Source: Tenacibaculum sp. AHE14PA (GTDB lineage Bacteria; Bacteroidota; Bacteroidia; Flavobacteriales; Flavobacteriaceae). From it: a stretch of DNA of 64,000 nucleotides. The notes under the pieces were generated by a model. That model saw only the letters and a list, made by a program, of their open reading frames with translations, did not search any database and was not told the DNA's origin. Within the stretch, counting starts at the first letter, position 1; each line of letters opens with the position of its first letter. The translations under genes were made by a program, and so were the position numbers. Shown here piece by piece: positions 9,217 through 19,603 of the stretch. Location: assembly GCF_019278465.1 (NCBI RefSeq), contig NZ_CP058983.1, forward strand, positions 2,355,501-2,419,500. Direction: 5' to 3'.

Positions 9217-10441
9217 TTTATTAGCAGCCTTATTTATTGCAATTACTGGTTTTAGCCAAAGCTACAAAGGATCTTTAGATACAATTAAAGAAGATGGTTT
9301 ACATAAGATAATGCTATCTCAAAAGATACGTGCTTCAAGTAATGATAATTTTAATTTTTTACGAATTAAAGATGCTGAAAAAAATGAGGTTCCGTATGTT
9401 TTAATTTATAATAACGACAGGAATTTTTCTGCTTTTAAAACGATTAAAATAGCTTCTAAAAAAGTAATTAAAGATTCTGTTACTTCTATTATTATAAAAA
9501 ATGAAAGTGGTAAAAAGCAAGATTATATTATATTCAAAATAGCAAATACTAAAATCAGAAAAAGCTATAATGTGTATGGTAGTGATAACGGCAAAGATTG
9601 GTTTGGTTTGGTTTCAGACAAAAAACTATCGTATATAAATATTCCTAGTAAAACGACATCCGGAAAAGTGTTTTTAGAAAAAACGATAGATTTCCCGCTA
9701 AACACCTATGCTTTTTTACGTATTAACTTTAACGATAAAAACTCATTACCTATCAATATTTTAGAAGCTGGTGTTTATGAAAGTAAGTTTTTTACACAAG
9801 CACCTTTAGAGGTTTTTAACTACAAACAAAAAACGGTTACTTTAAAAGATAAAAAGGTAACTCAACTTAAATTTTCGTCAGAAAATGCGCATAAAATAAA
9901 TACTATTTCGTTTAATATTACTACTGATTTTTTTCTGCGCAACGCAAAGGTTATCGTAAAGAGAACTCGTAAAATTAAAAAACGTTTTGAAACTTATGAT
10001 CAGGTAATTGCTAGATTTCAATTGAACTCTAAAAACAAAAATACGTTTGTTCTTAACAATTTAAATGAAAAAGAATTTAGTATCGAAATCGAAAACAAAG
10101 ACAATCCGCCTTTGGCGATAGAAAACGTACAATTATTACAAAAACCAGTATACGTAATCGCTAATTTAAAGCAGCAAGAAAAATACACCATAGTAATTGA
10201 TACTATACTTATTAAACCTTCGTACGACCTAGGTAATTTTATATCTAACAAAACAATTGCCTTAAAAGAAGTAAGCGTTTTAAACTTCTCGAAAGTTAAA
10301 CAAGAAGCAATAAAAATAAAAACCACTCCTTTTTGGGAAACTAAAATTTTTATGTGGCTTTGTATTGTTTTTGGTGGATTCTTAGTTGTTTATTTTGCCT
10401 TTGGTTTGATAAAAGATATCAGCACTCAAGAAAAGTCGTAA
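9203..10441 (+). CDS. DUF3999-like exported protein
   Basis: This predicted secreted or membrane-tethered protein has about 412 residues. The ATG at 9203 is preferred over one ten codons upstream because MKKYSLLAALFIAITGFSQ is a clean signal peptide starting at that codon. The body is beta-rich and resembles DUF3999. A single C-terminal transmembrane segment (MWLCIVFGGFLVVYFAFGLI, about residues 380-400) would anchor it with the main domain outside the cytoplasm. It overlaps the upstream DUF2339 gene by 14 bases, implying coupled translation. The family assignment is from memory of the usual gene pairing. Confidence 0.7.
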   Translation: MKKYSLLAALFIAITGFSQSYKGSLDTIKEDGLHKIMLSQKIRASSNDNFNFLRIKDAEKNEVPYVLIYNNDRNFSAFKTIKIASKKVIKDSVTSIIIKNESGKKQDYIIFKIANTKIRKSYNVYGSDNGKDWFGLVSDKKLSYINIPSKTTSGKVFLEKTIDFPLNTYAFLRINFNDKNSLPINILEAGVYESKFFTQAPLEVFNYKQKTVTLKDKKVTQLKFSSENAHKINTISFNITTDFFLRNAKVIVKRTRKIKKRFETYDQVIARFQLNSKNKNTFVLNNLNEKEFSIEIENKDNPPLAIENVQLLQKPVYVIANLKQQEKYTIVIDTILIKPSYDLGNFISNKTIALKEVSVLNFSKVKQEAIKIKTTPFWETKIFMWLCIVFGGFLVVYFAFGLIKDISTQEKS

Positions 10442-10472
10442 TTTAATACAAAGCTCTTATTATAATTGATGA

Positions 10473-12248
10473 ATGCCAAAATCTAGAAACATATTCAAAA
10501 AAATATTAATTTGGAGATATAAAAATATTTCTGAACGACAATTTGTATATGTATTAAGTGTTTTTGTGGGTTTTTTAGCCGGAATTGGAACGCTTATTCT
10601 AAAGAATATGACTTCTTTTTTTCAAACTATTTTAGAAGGTAAGTTTATTAAGGATATTCATCATTCTCTTTATTTTATTTTTCCAATTATAGGGCTCGCT
10701 TTAGTGTATTACATTAAAAAAAGATTCATTAAAAAAGAGATTGGTCATGGTATCTCTACAACACTTCATGCTATTTCTAAACGTAGCGGAATCATAGAGA
10801 GATATAAAATTTATGCCTCTCTAATTACCGCACCAATTACTGTTGGTTTTGGTGGTTCTGTTGGTTTACAAGGTCCGGCTGTAAGTACTGGTGCCGCATT
10901 AGGATCAACGGTTTCTCAGTTGTTTCATATGAATCAAAAAACAAGAATGCTTTTAATTGGTTGTGCAACGGCCGGTGCAATGTCATCTATGTTTAAAGCG
11001 CCTGTTGCTGCGATAATATTTGCTATCGAAATTTTTAGTTTAGATTTAGCTTTTGCCTCATTGGTTCCTTTATTATTGGCGTCAGTTTCTGCTGTTATAA
11101 CTTCTTATTTCTTTTTTGAAAAAGATGCTTTATTAGGTTTCAAATTGATAGATGCTTTTAAAATAAAAGATATTTTTTATTATGTGTTGTTGGGTTTTGT
11201 TACCGGATTAGCTTCTGTGTATTTTTCGAAAATTTATTTTAGTATTACCAATTTCTTTAAACGGATTAAAAAACCAATCCATAAATTTATTATTGGCGGA
11301 ATTGCAATTGGAGTAATGTTGTATTTAATTCCGCCTTTATATGGTGAAGGTTACGGATTAATTAATAATTTATTAGAAGGAAACGCTTTGGCTGCCTTAA
11401 AAGACATTCCGTATAATGTAGATTTCGAAAATGTTTGGATTGTTATCGGTTTCTTATTACTAATTACGCTATTTAAAGCCATAGCCATGACTACGACATT
11501 TGCTGCTGGTGGTGTTGGCGGAATCTTTATTCCTACCTTAGTTATGGGAAGTGCTTTAGGGAATGTATCTGCAAAAATGATTAATCAATTAGGCGGTAAT
11601 GTATCAGAATCTAACTTTACTTTAATAGGTATGACTGGTTTAATGGCAGGCGTATTACATGCCCCTTTAACCGCTATTTTTTTAATTGCAGAAATTACTG
11701 GTGGTTATAATCTATTTGTTCCTTTAATGTTGGTTGCCGCAATTTCTTTTGCGGTTACAAAATACTTTATATCCAACTCTATTTACACGGTAGAATTAGC
11801 TGAACGAGGCGAACTCATTACACATAACAAAGATAAAAATGTGCTAATGATGATGAAGATTAACAAATTGATAGAAACAAATTTTAAAGCTGTTCATCCA
11901 GAAATGCTTTTAGGTGACATGCTTAAAAAAGCGGTTTCTAATTCTAACAGAAATATTTTCCCTGTAACTGAAAAGGACAAACAGTTTTTAGGAATTGTTT
12001 TGTTAGATGATATTAGGCCCATTATGTTTGATACCGAAATGTACGATAAAGTTACTGTAGAAACTTTTATGAGAAGTGCGCCATCGATTATTCAGCACAC
12101 GGATTCTGTTGAAAAAGTAATGCAGAAATTTAAAGAAAGTGGTGTTTGGAATTTACCTGTTATCAAAAACGGAAAATACCTTGGCTTTATCTCTAAATCT
12201 AAATTACTATCTGCTTATCGATCAAAACTGATTGAAGTTACTTCTTAG
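10473..12248 (+). CDS. ClC-family chloride channel/transporter with CBS domains
   Basis: This 591-residue inner-membrane protein belongs to the ClC family. Three selectivity-region blocks are recognisable: GHGISTTLHA near residue 91, GGSVGLQGPAVSTGAALGS near 128, and GVGGIFIPTLVMGSALG in the second half. After the membrane part comes a pair of CBS domains (about residues 455-590). In the second block the position normally held by the gating glutamate (GREGP or GLEGP) is Gln133. In the first block the position of the inner-gate Ser (GSGIP) is His92. Both changes suggest altered gating or coupling. The gene meets the glycerophosphodiesterase gene tail to tail with an 11-base overlap. Confidence 0.92.
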   Translation: MPKSRNIFKKILIWRYKNISERQFVYVLSVFVGFLAGIGTLILKNMTSFFQTILEGKFIKDIHHSLYFIFPIIGLALVYYIKKRFIKKEIGHGISTTLHAISKRSGIIERYKIYASLITAPITVGFGGSVGLQGPAVSTGAALGSTVSQLFHMNQKTRMLLIGCATAGAMSSMFKAPVAAIIFAIEIFSLDLAFASLVPLLLASVSAVITSYFFFEKDALLGFKLIDAFKIKDIFYYVLLGFVTGLASVYFSKIYFSITNFFKRIKKPIHKFIIGGIAIGVMLYLIPPLYGEGYGLINNLLEGNALAALKDIPYNVDFENVWIVIGFLLLITLFKAIAMTTTFAAGGVGGIFIPTLVMGSALGNVSAKMINQLGGNVSESNFTLIGMTGLMAGVLHAPLTAIFLIAEITGGYNLFVPLMLVAAISFAVTKYFISNSIYTVELAERGELITHNKDKNVLMMMKINKLIETNFKAVHPEMLLGDMLKKAVSNSNRNIFPVTEKDKQFLGIVLLDDIRPIMFDTEMYDKVTVETFMRSAPSIIQHTDSVEKVMQKFKESGVWNLPVIKNGKYLGFISKSKLLSAYRSKLIEVTS

Positions 12249-13239
12249 CTAAAAATTCAACTATTTTATCGGGGAAATCGGTAAAACCACCGTCAATATT
12301 TGCTTCAAAAAATAACACTTGTAGCATCTCATTAAAAGAAGAAAACTCGCCTAATTGATCGGCTCTAAAAGTATATGGATGTACTTTTAATCCGAGTTTA
12401 TGAGCATCTGAAACGAAAGAAGTAAACAACCATTTTCCGTTTTCTTTTTTATCAATAATTTGCTTGTACCAAGGTCCAATTCCGTCTGCATATGTTGCAA
12501 AATGTTGTAGTTTTTTTGTTTCCTCAGGAAACTCCATCAATTGCACTAAAAATAAATCAGATTTTAATTCTGTTCTAACTCTTTCTAATTCTTTGGCGTC
12601 AAAACATTGAAAAATACAGTTGTCGTTTTTTGTTTTATATCCGTAATCTGAAAGAATATCTAGGGTAATTTTAGCAATGTCTTTTCCGTTTTCATAATGA
12701 AATTCCGGATTTTTAATTTCTGGATAAATTCCGATATTTTTCCCTGTACTATAATTTAATCCCTGAATCAATTCTATCTCTTGCTCAAAAGAATGTAATT
12801 TAAAATTTCCTTTATTTTTGGGAAAACGCGTTGGATAAAACTGTTTTCCTGTTTTTGGGTTAAAACGTTCTGTAACTTGTAACAGCTGCAACTCATCAAA
12901 TGTAAAATCAATTACATAATAACGATTGTCTTTTCTTTTTTTATCAGGAAAAACCTCAGTAACATTGGTAACATCATCTAGGTAAATATCATGAATTACT
13001 ACAGGAACATTGTCTTTGCTTAACACTAAATCTTGCTCAATATAATCAGGATTCATAGCATAAGCCATTGCTTTTGCCTCCATAGTATGTTCTGGTAAAT
13101 ATGCGGATGCGCCACGATGTGCAATTACTATTTTCCTTGAATTCATTTTATTGTTTAGCTTCTCTTGGTTACAACTTACTAGCAAAAATAATGTTGCTAA
13201 AAGTAATATTACTGCTGTGATTATTTTAAGATAATTCAT
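12238..13239 (-). CDS. glpQ: Glycerophosphodiester phosphodiesterase lipoprotein
   Basis: This enzyme hydrolyses glycerophosphodiesters to glycerol-3-phosphate and an alcohol, probably at the cell envelope. From the chosen ATG the protein is 333 residues, with a lipoprotein signal ending in LVSC (Cys23). The GDPD metal and catalytic residues are visible: HRG at 41-43, Glu68 and Asp70 in YIEQDL, and His83 in VVIHD. An upstream in-frame ATG at 13266 would add MYRFIYFYK. It is rejected because those codons lie inside the terminator of the preceding gene and make the signal peptide worse. The length and the central YPEIKNPEFH block fit GlpQ of the periplasmic type. Confidence 0.88.
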   Translation of the reverse strand: MNYLKIITAVILLLATLFLLVSCNQEKLNNKMNSRKIVIAHRGASAYLPEHTMEAKAMAYAMNPDYIEQDLVLSKDNVPVVIHDIYLDDVTNVTEVFPDKKRKDNRYYVIDFTFDELQLLQVTERFNPKTGKQFYPTRFPKNKGNFKLHSFEQEIELIQGLNYSTGKNIGIYPEIKNPEFHYENGKDIAKITLDILSDYGYKTKNDNCIFQCFDAKELERVRTELKSDLFLVQLMEFPEETKKLQHFATYADGIGPWYKQIIDKKENGKWLFTSFVSDAHKLGLKVHPYTFRADQLGEFSSFNEMLQVLFFEANIDGGFTDFPDKIVEFLAKK

Positions 13240-13254
13240 TTTATAAAAATAAAT

Positions 13255-13281
13255 AAACCGATACATTTCTGTATCGGTTTT
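13255..13281 (-). terminator. Rho-independent terminator after the M13 peptidase gene
   Basis: The stem AAACCGATACA/TGTATCGGTTT has a four-base loop and A/T runs on both flanks. It lies between the M13 peptidase stop and the start of the next minus-strand gene, and overlaps the upstream alternative start of that gene. Confidence 0.75.
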
Positions 13282-13336
13282 ATCATTTTATTTTATGACT
13301 TTCATAAAGAGAATCATATCAAAAAGGTCTGTGATC

Positions 13337-15418
13337 TTACCAAATTCTAACTCTTTCTTCTGGTTTTAAATACATTTTATCACCTTCTTTAACATCAAAA
13401 GCTTCATAGAAAGCATCAACGTTTTTAAGTGGCATATACGCTCTATATTGACCTGGAGCGTGTGTGTTTGTCATAATTAAGTTCTTTAAAGCTTCATCAC
13501 GCATTTTTGTTCTCCAGATTGTTCCCCAAGAAAGGAAAAAACGTTGGTTTGCAGTATAACCATCAATATCAGCAGGTTTTCCGTTCTTTTCTAAGAAAAT
13601 TTGTAAACCTTCGTAAGCAGCTTGTACACCACCTAAATCACCAATATTTTCACCTAAAGTAAATTCACCGTTTAAGTGCATACTATCGATAGCAATAATG
13701 TCGCTATATTGTTTTACCAATTGCTTACCAATTACAGCAAATTTTTCAGAATCTTGTTCAGTCCACCAGTTTTTAAGGTTTCCATCGCCATCAAAACGAG
13801 CACCAGAATCATCGAAACTATGAGAAATTTCGTGACCAATTACGGCTCCGATACCACCATAATTTACAGCTTCATCAGCTTTGTAATCATAAAAAGGAGG
13901 TTGTAAAATTGCAGCAGGAAAAACGATTTCGTTGTTTACAGGATTAAAGTAAGCATTTACAGTTTGAGGAGACATTCCCCATTCTGTTCTGTCTACAGCT
14001 TTTCCTAATTTTTCCATGTTCTTGTTATAATTCCACTTAGTAACGTTTTTAGCGTTTTCGAAGTAAGAACCACCTTCTGTTAATCCTTTTACTTGTAATT
14101 CAGAATAGTCTTTCCAAACATCAGGATAGGCGATTTTAACAGTTAACTTATGTAACTTTTCTAATGCTTTAGTTTTAGTTTCTTCACTCATCCACTCTAA
14201 ACCAGCAATACGCTTTTCGAAACCTAACATTACATTGTCGATCATTTCTTTCGCTTTTGCTTTTGCTTCTGGTGGAAACATTTTATCAACATACAACTTA
14301 CCTAAAGCTTCACCAACAGCACCATTTAAATTACCTAAAGCACGTTCGTTTCTTGGACGTTGTTGCTTTGCACCGCGCATTTCTTTGCTGTAAAACTCCC
14401 AATTAGCAGTTTCTAAATCGGTAGATAATAAACCAAGTGAATTGTTAATTGTATTCCAACGGAATAACAATTTAATATCTTCTACAGAACGAGCATCTAA
14501 AATTCCGCTTAATGCTTTAAAGTATCCAAGATCGGTAACAATTATTTTATCAAGATCAGTAACACCAATTCCTTCTAAATGTGCTGCCCAATCAATTGCA
14601 GGAGCTAATTCAGTTAATTCGGCAACCGTCATAGGGTTATACATTTTACGTGTATCTCTACGCTCTTCTTTGGTCATCATTGGTGCTGCTAAACTTTTTT
14701 CGAAAGCAACAATAGTAGCTGCATTCTTTTTAGCAGTAGCTTCATCATCACCAAAAGTCATTAATGTTTTAGCAACAAACTCTTGATATTTAGCTAATTT
14801 ATCGGCAACTTTAACATCCATATAATAATCACGAGATAAACCTAAACCACCAGCGCCCATATAACCTGCGTATTGGCTACTGTTTTTTAAATCGTTATAA
14901 ACGCCAAAACCATAAAAACCACCACCACCATAAGGTGCCATGTTTGTAATATAGTTTTCTACATCTTTTTTAGTTTTAATTTCTTCAATTTTAGCTAAAA
15001 AAGGCTTAATTGGCTCGGTACCTTGCTTGTTTCTAGCAACAGTATCCATTATAGTTTCGTAATAGTTTACTGCTTTTTCTTGATCAGAATCTATTTCATT
15101 TCCTTCAGCGTCTTTTACCTTCGGAAAATCTCTTTCTTGAATAGCATCATTTAAAATAACCAATACATCAGCATCCGTTTTTTTACGTAATTCACCAAAA
15201 CCACCCCAAGAAGTTCTGTCAGCAGGAATCTCGGTTTTATCCATCCAAGTTCCGTTTACGTATCTAAAGAAATCATCTGTTGGTTTAACAGAAGTATCCA
15301 TGTTTTCAATAATAATTCCCTGAGATTTTTTTTCTTCAGGCTTACTTTCTGTTTTACACGAAGCAATTGCTATGGAAGCGACTGCAGTAGTAAACAGCAT
15401 TTTGTGAATGGTTTTCAT
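13337..15418 (-). CDS. M13 family metallopeptidase (neprilysin/PepO-like) lipoprotein
   Basis: This zinc endopeptidase cleaves short peptides outside the cytoplasm. The 693-residue protein starts with a lipoprotein signal ending IASC (Cys21). The M13 N-terminal domain begins near FFRYVNGTWMDKTEIP (about residues 51-66). The zinc site HEISH is at 529-533 and the third ligand Glu is in GENIGDLGG near 590. The substrate-binding motif NAYFNP is just before the zinc site. The C-terminus RVRIW corresponds to the family's Cys-x-x-Trp end without the Cys. Length and order are complete. The next gene upstream on the same strand encodes another exported peptidase (S9). Confidence 0.95.
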   Translation of the reverse strand: MKTIHKMLFTTAVASIAIASCKTESKPEEKKSQGIIIENMDTSVKPTDDFFRYVNGTWMDKTEIPADRTSWGGFGELRKKTDADVLVILNDAIQERDFPKVKDAEGNEIDSDQEKAVNYYETIMDTVARNKQGTEPIKPFLAKIEEIKTKKDVENYITNMAPYGGGGFYGFGVYNDLKNSSQYAGYMGAGGLGLSRDYYMDVKVADKLAKYQEFVAKTLMTFGDDEATAKKNAATIVAFEKSLAAPMMTKEERRDTRKMYNPMTVAELTELAPAIDWAAHLEGIGVTDLDKIIVTDLGYFKALSGILDARSVEDIKLLFRWNTINNSLGLLSTDLETANWEFYSKEMRGAKQQRPRNERALGNLNGAVGEALGKLYVDKMFPPEAKAKAKEMIDNVMLGFEKRIAGLEWMSEETKTKALEKLHKLTVKIAYPDVWKDYSELQVKGLTEGGSYFENAKNVTKWNYNKNMEKLGKAVDRTEWGMSPQTVNAYFNPVNNEIVFPAAILQPPFYDYKADEAVNYGGIGAVIGHEISHSFDDSGARFDGDGNLKNWWTEQDSEKFAVIGKQLVKQYSDIIAIDSMHLNGEFTLGENIGDLGGVQAAYEGLQIFLEKNGKPADIDGYTANQRFFLSWGTIWRTKMRDEALKNLIMTNTHAPGQYRAYMPLKNVDAFYEAFDVKEGDKMYLKPEERVRIW

Positions 15419-15478
15419 TGTGTTTAATTTAGATTGATTTATGTATTAGTATCTGTAATTTTTAAGCTGTTACAAATT

Positions 15479-17635
15479 TTAACTCTTAATTTTAGATTTT
15501 GGTGGATTTGGTAACTGATCAAACCCCATATTAAATAAGGTGAATCCGAAAATATCGGCATACTGTTCTATTGTTTTTGCAACTGGTGTCCCAGCACCAT
15601 GACCTGCATTTGTTTCGATGCGAATTAATACCGGATTTTCCCCTTGTTGTTTGTCTTGTAACTCGGCAGCAAACTTAAAGCTATGCGCTGGTACCACACG
15701 ATCATCATGATCACCAGTAGTTACCATGGTTGCTGGATACGTAACTTTTTTAACATTGTGCACAGGAGAATAGCCTTTTAAATAATCGAACATCTCTTTG
15801 CTTTGCTCTGCGGTTCCGTAATCGTACGCCCAACCTGCTCCTGCAGTAAATGTATGATAGCGTAACATATCTAAAACTCCAACTGCTGGCAATGCTACTT
15901 TCATTAAATCCGGTCGTTGTGTCATGGTTGCTCCCACTAATAAACCACCATTAGATCCGCCACGAATGGCAAGAAAATCTGATGAGGTATATTTTTGGTT
16001 GATTAAATATTCGGCTGCAGCAATAAAATCGTCAAATACATTTTGCTTTTTTAATTGTGTTCCGGCATCATGCCATTTTTTACCGTATTCACCACCACCA
16101 CGTAAATTAGGTACGGCATATACACCACCTTGCTCCATCCAAACAGCGTTTGCAATACTAAATGAAGGTGTTAAAGAAACATTGAATCCGCCATAACCGT
16201 ATAAAATAGTTGGGTTTTTACCATTTAATTCTAATCCCTTTTTATAGGTGATAATCATCGGAACTTTTGTTCCGTCTTTCGAAGAATAAAATATTTGTTT
16301 GCTTTCATAAGCATCCCCATTAAAAGAAATTGCAGGTTTCCAATAAACAGCATACGTTCCTTCTTTCGGATCGAATTTATAAGATGAACTAGGTGTGTTG
16401 TAGTTTGTAAATGAAAAATACAATTCTTTAGCAGTTGCTTTTCCGCCAAAACCACCGGCAGATCCTACGCCAGGTAATTTTACTTCACGAATTAATTTTC
16501 CGTCATAATCATATTGTATTACTTTAGAAACCGCATCAACCATATATTCTGCAAAGAAATAACCGGCACCTGTTGATGCATTTAAAACATTCTTTGTTTC
16601 AGGAATAAAATCTTTCCAATTTTCAGTAGTTGGATTAGAAATATCTACAGTAACTACTTTTTTATTAGGCGCATTAAGGTTGGTTACCAAGTATATTTTA
16701 GAGCCAATATTATCTATCGGGTAGGTATCACTATCTGTATGATCTAAAATTGTTATTAAAGAACTATTAGGCTTAGAAAGATCTTTAAAAAATAATTTAT
16801 TTCCTGATGTTGATACGCTTGCTGTAATTACAAGATAATTATTATCTTCAGTAACACTACCACCAACGTAACGATGTTTTTCTTGAGGAGTTGCTCCAAA
16901 AACAACAGTATCTTCTTTTTGTGCCGTTCCTAATTTATGGTAGTATAATTTATGTTGATCTGTTTTTGCAGATAATTCACTTCCTTTTGGCTTATCGTAA
17001 CTAGAATAATAGAAACCTTCATTTTTGTACCAAGAAATTCCAGAGAACTTTACATCAATTAAAGTATCACCAATAATTTCTTTGCTCTTGGCATTCATAA
17101 CGATTATTTTACGCCAATCGCTACCTCCTTCAGAAATTGAATAGGCAACTGTTTCGCTGTTTTTAGAAAAACTAACAGAACCTAATGATGTTGTTGCGTC
17201 TTCAGAGAACGTATTTGGATCTAAGAAAACTTCTTCTTTACCTTCTTTGTCTTTCCTATATAAAACATACTGATTTTGTAATCCGTTGTTTTTATAAAAG
17301 TAGGTGTATTCGCCTTCTTTAAAAGGAGTCCCTATTTTTTCATAGTTCCATAATTCAGATAAACGATTTTTTAGCTGCTCGCGATATGGTATTTTACTTA
17401 AATAATCAAAGGTTACTTCATTCTCAGCTTTAACCCAATTTTCAGTTTCTTTGCTTCTATCATCTTCTAACCAACGATAGTTATCGGTGACAGCAGTTCC
17501 GAATAAGGTGTCTATAACAGCTTTTTTAGCAGTTTCTGGATACTTCACAGTAATTGTATTTTTAGGTTGATTTTCTTGTTTGCAAGACACTAAAATAGTA
17601 CTCGCACAAAGAATCGAAAAAAGGATTTTTTTCAT
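15479..17635 (-). CDS. Prolyl oligopeptidase family serine peptidase (S9) lipoprotein
   Basis: This enzyme cleaves after proline in short peptides. The 718-residue protein has a lipoprotein signal ending ILVSC (about residue 18), so it should be envelope-anchored. An N-terminal arm ([13 protein letters not shown]... with YRWLED near 54) and a seven-bladed propeller fill about residues 75-430. The alpha/beta hydrolase domain carries the nucleophile Ser561 in GGSNGG, the Asp in GDHDDRVVP near 642-645, and His679 in NAGHGAG. Length and catalytic spacing match prolyl endopeptidases. A -7 promoter element lies just upstream. The gene is followed on the same strand by the M13 peptidase. Confidence 0.95.
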   Translation of the reverse strand: MKKILFSILCASTILVSCKQENQPKNTITVKYPETAKKAVIDTLFGTAVTDNYRWLEDDRSKETENWVKAENEVTFDYLSKIPYREQLKNRLSELWNYEKIGTPFKEGEYTYFYKNNGLQNQYVLYRKDKEGKEEVFLDPNTFSEDATTSLGSVSFSKNSETVAYSISEGGSDWRKIIVMNAKSKEIIGDTLIDVKFSGISWYKNEGFYYSSYDKPKGSELSAKTDQHKLYYHKLGTAQKEDTVVFGATPQEKHRYVGGSVTEDNNYLVITASVSTSGNKLFFKDLSKPNSSLITILDHTDSDTYPIDNIGSKIYLVTNLNAPNKKVVTVDISNPTTENWKDFIPETKNVLNASTGAGYFFAEYMVDAVSKVIQYDYDGKLIREVKLPGVGSAGGFGGKATAKELYFSFTNYNTPSSSYKFDPKEGTYAVYWKPAISFNGDAYESKQIFYSSKDGTKVPMIITYKKGLELNGKNPTILYGYGGFNVSLTPSFSIANAVWMEQGGVYAVPNLRGGGEYGKKWHDAGTQLKKQNVFDDFIAAAEYLINQKYTSSDFLAIRGGSNGGLLVGATMTQRPDLMKVALPAVGVLDMLRYHTFTAGAGWAYDYGTAEQSKEMFDYLKGYSPVHNVKKVTYPATMVTTGDHDDRVVPAHSFKFAAELQDKQQGENPVLIRIETNAGHGAGTPVAKTIEQYADIFGFTLFNMGFDQLPNPPKSKIKS

Positions 17636-17659
17636 GGTTTAAAAATTAGTTAATTCTTT

Positions 17660-17667
17660 CAAAGTTA
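17660..17667 (-). promoter_or_regulatory. -7 promoter element of the S9 peptidase gene
   Basis: On the minus strand this reads TAACTTTG, matching TAnnTTTG, 24 bases upstream of the ATG. No convincing TTTG -33 box was found. Confidence 0.45.
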
Positions 17668-17799
17668 GCAGAAAAAAGTATGAGAATCCTATTTTTTATG
17701 ACGTTTTTAACACTAAATAGTGTTCTTGTAATCTTTAAGAAATAAAAACGACTACCTTTAAGCTTGAAAATTTTCAAGTAAATAATTAATAAAAACAGC

Positions 17800-18159
17800 A
17801 TGACAGAAAATTTAACAAAGGCAACTTTTTTAGAAAAAGTATTTAATTTTGAAGAAAATAAAGAGTGGAGGTTTGAAGGAGATAAACCAGCATTAATTGA
17901 TTTTTATGCAGATTGGTGTGGACCATGTAAAACTTTGGCTCCGATTTTAGAAGAGTTGAGTAAAGAGTATGAAGGTAAAATTGATATTTATAAAATTGAT
18001 ACAGAAGCAGAACAAGAATTATCTGCTGCTTTCGGAATTCGTAGTATTCCTTCAATGTTATTTTGCAAAGCAGGTGAACAGCCTCAAATGGCAAACGGAG
18101 CATTACCAAAAAAACAAATAGAAGAAATTATAAAAGATGTTTTAAAGGTAGAGAAATAG
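17800..18159 (+). CDS. Thioredoxin
   Basis: This 119-residue thioredoxin-fold protein has the canonical active site DWCGPCK at about residues 38-44 and the conserved cis-Pro block RSIPSMLFCKAGE near residue 84. It has no signal peptide, so it acts in the cytoplasm as a dithiol reductant. A slightly longer N-terminus than in E. coli thioredoxin (about 25 residues before the core) is the only oddity. It lies 295 bases upstream of the ribonucleotide reductase genes, and thioredoxin is a standard electron donor for that enzyme. A terminator separates them, so they are probably separate transcripts. Confidence 0.95.
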   Translation: MTENLTKATFLEKVFNFEENKEWRFEGDKPALIDFYADWCGPCKTLAPILEELSKEYEGKIDIYKIDTEAEQELSAAFGIRSIPSMLFCKAGEQPQMANGALPKKQIEEIIKDVLKVEK

Positions 18160-18175
18160 GTCTAAAAATAAAGTG

Positions 18176-18206
18176 AAAAAGTGATGTGAAAACATCACTT
18201 TTTTTA
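18176..18206 (+). terminator. Rho-independent terminator after thioredoxin gene
   Basis: The stem AAAAAGTGATG/CATCACTTTTT with a short A-rich loop is followed by a T-run, 17 bases after the thioredoxin stop. Confidence 0.85.
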
Positions 18207-18454
18207 TGCAAAAAAACCAAAATAGGAAACTCAGTGATTATCACTACTCAAGCTTGTTTTTTAATTTTAAATACTTGTTTTTAAATAAGTTGTGCTTTTG
18301 TTGAAATGACGCTCTTTTGTGTTTTTTTTTCAATTTGTTGAAAACTTCAAGGGATTTGTGAATAAGTAAGGCTTTCAGTTTTTAGTAATTTTTTGAATCT
18401 TTGTTAACCCCTCTAGAAAATAAAAATAACATTAAAATTTAGCACAAATATATA

Positions 18455-19426
18455 ATGGCTTTCATCGAACCAATTTTACAAGAAAACAAAGATAGATTTG
18501 TAATTTTTCCAATTCAACATGACGATTTATGGGAATGGTATAAAAAACAACAAGCTTGTTTTTGGACCGCCGAAGAAATCGATTTATCAGTAGATGTTAT
18601 CGATTGGGAAACAAAGTTAACTGACGATGAACGTTATTTCATTAAGCATGTTTTAGCTTTTTTTGCAGCTTCTGACGGAATTGTAAATGAAAATTTAGCA
18701 GAAAACTTCGTAAACGAAGTACAATATTCTGAAGCAAAATTCTTTTATGGTTTTCAAATAATGATGGAAAACGTGCATTCTGAAACGTATTCATTATTAA
18801 TAGATACGTATGTAAAGAATGATGCAGAAAAAGATAAATTGTTTAAGGCAATAGAAATTTTTCCAGCGATTAAAAAGAAAGCAGATTGGGCATTAAAATG
18901 GATAGAGTCTGATTCGTTTGCAGAAAGATTAATTGCTTTTGCAGCTGTTGAAGGTATTTTCTTTTCAGGATCTTTTTGTTCTATTTTTTGGTTAAAGAAA
19001 AGAGGTTTGTTGCCAGGATTGGCATTTTCTAACGAATTAATTTCTCGTGATGAAGGAATGCACTGTGACTTTGCAGTTCATTTACACAACCATCACATGG
19101 TAAATAAAGTGCCTAAAGATCGTATTCGCGAAATTATTTTAGATGCACTTACTATCGAAAGAGAATTTATTACAGAATCTTTACCGGTAAGTTTAATTGG
19201 TATGAATGCTAAGTTAATGACACAATACTTAGAGTATGTAACCGATAGGTTATTACTAGAGTTTGGATGTGATAAAGAGTATGAAGCTACAAACCCGTTT
19301 GACTTTATGGAAATGATTTCATTAGAAGGAAAAACGAACTTCTTCGAAAAAAGAGTTTCAGAATATCAAAAAGCAGGAGTATCATCAGGTGGTACAGGAG
19401 ACATTAGTTTCGATGCTGATTTTTAA
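18455..19426 (+). CDS. nrdB: Ribonucleoside-diphosphate reductase, beta subunit
   Basis: This small subunit of class I ribonucleotide reductase generates the radical used to reduce ribonucleotides to deoxyribonucleotides. The 323-residue length is usual. Metal ligands of the first set are visible as Asp74 (AASDGIVNE) and Glu105 and His108 in the ENVHSETY block. Tyr112 is at the position of the radical tyrosine (E-x2-H-x3-Y spacing as in E. coli E115/H118/Y122). Second-set ligands lie in [10 protein letters not shown] and in [10 protein letters not shown]. The flexible C-terminus ends in an acidic/Phe tail (DISFDADF) that docks to NrdA. It is followed by nrdA after a 177-base gap. Confidence 0.97.
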   Translation: MAFIEPILQENKDRFVIFPIQHDDLWEWYKKQQACFWTAEEIDLSVDVIDWETKLTDDERYFIKHVLAFFAASDGIVNENLAENFVNEVQYSEAKFFYGFQIMMENVHSETYSLLIDTYVKNDAEKDKLFKAIEIFPAIKKKADWALKWIESDSFAERLIAFAAVEGIFFSGSFCSIFWLKKRGLLPGLAFSNELISRDEGMHCDFAVHLHNHHMVNKVPKDRIREIILDALTIEREFITESLPVSLIGMNAKLMTQYLEYVTDRLLLEFGCDKEYEATNPFDFMEMISLEGKTNFFEKRVSEYQKAGVSSGGTGDISFDADF

Positions 19427-19603
19427 AAAAAGAATAACACTACTGCTAACCCCTACATGCGGTAAAGTTTAGCTAAAAACACGAAGGCGTTTAAGCTAAA
19501 TATAGTTTCAAAAAAGAAACAAAAATATTTTAACATGTAAGAGTCGCTCTTAGAGTAAAACCTGTGTGATTCTTATAACCAAATTAAAAACAAGAGTAAT
19601 AAT
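19427..19603 (+). other. nrdB-nrdA intergenic stretch with small hairpins
   Basis: This 177-base gap between two genes whose products act as one enzyme contains no reading frame I can support. It has three small inverted repeats: TTTAGCT with AGCTAAA (about 19468-19501), GTTTC with GAAAC, and TAAGAG-TCG-CTCTTA (near 19548). None has a T-run long enough to call a terminator. It may be a leader or a processing site that tunes the ratio of the two subunits. Confidence 0.35.

Noticed and set aside
13240..13266. Upstream start of the glycerophosphodiester phosphodiesterase (MYRFIYFYK extension).
   Set aside because: It overlaps the terminator stem of the preceding gene and weakens the lipoprotein signal peptide. 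The ATG at 13239 is preferred.
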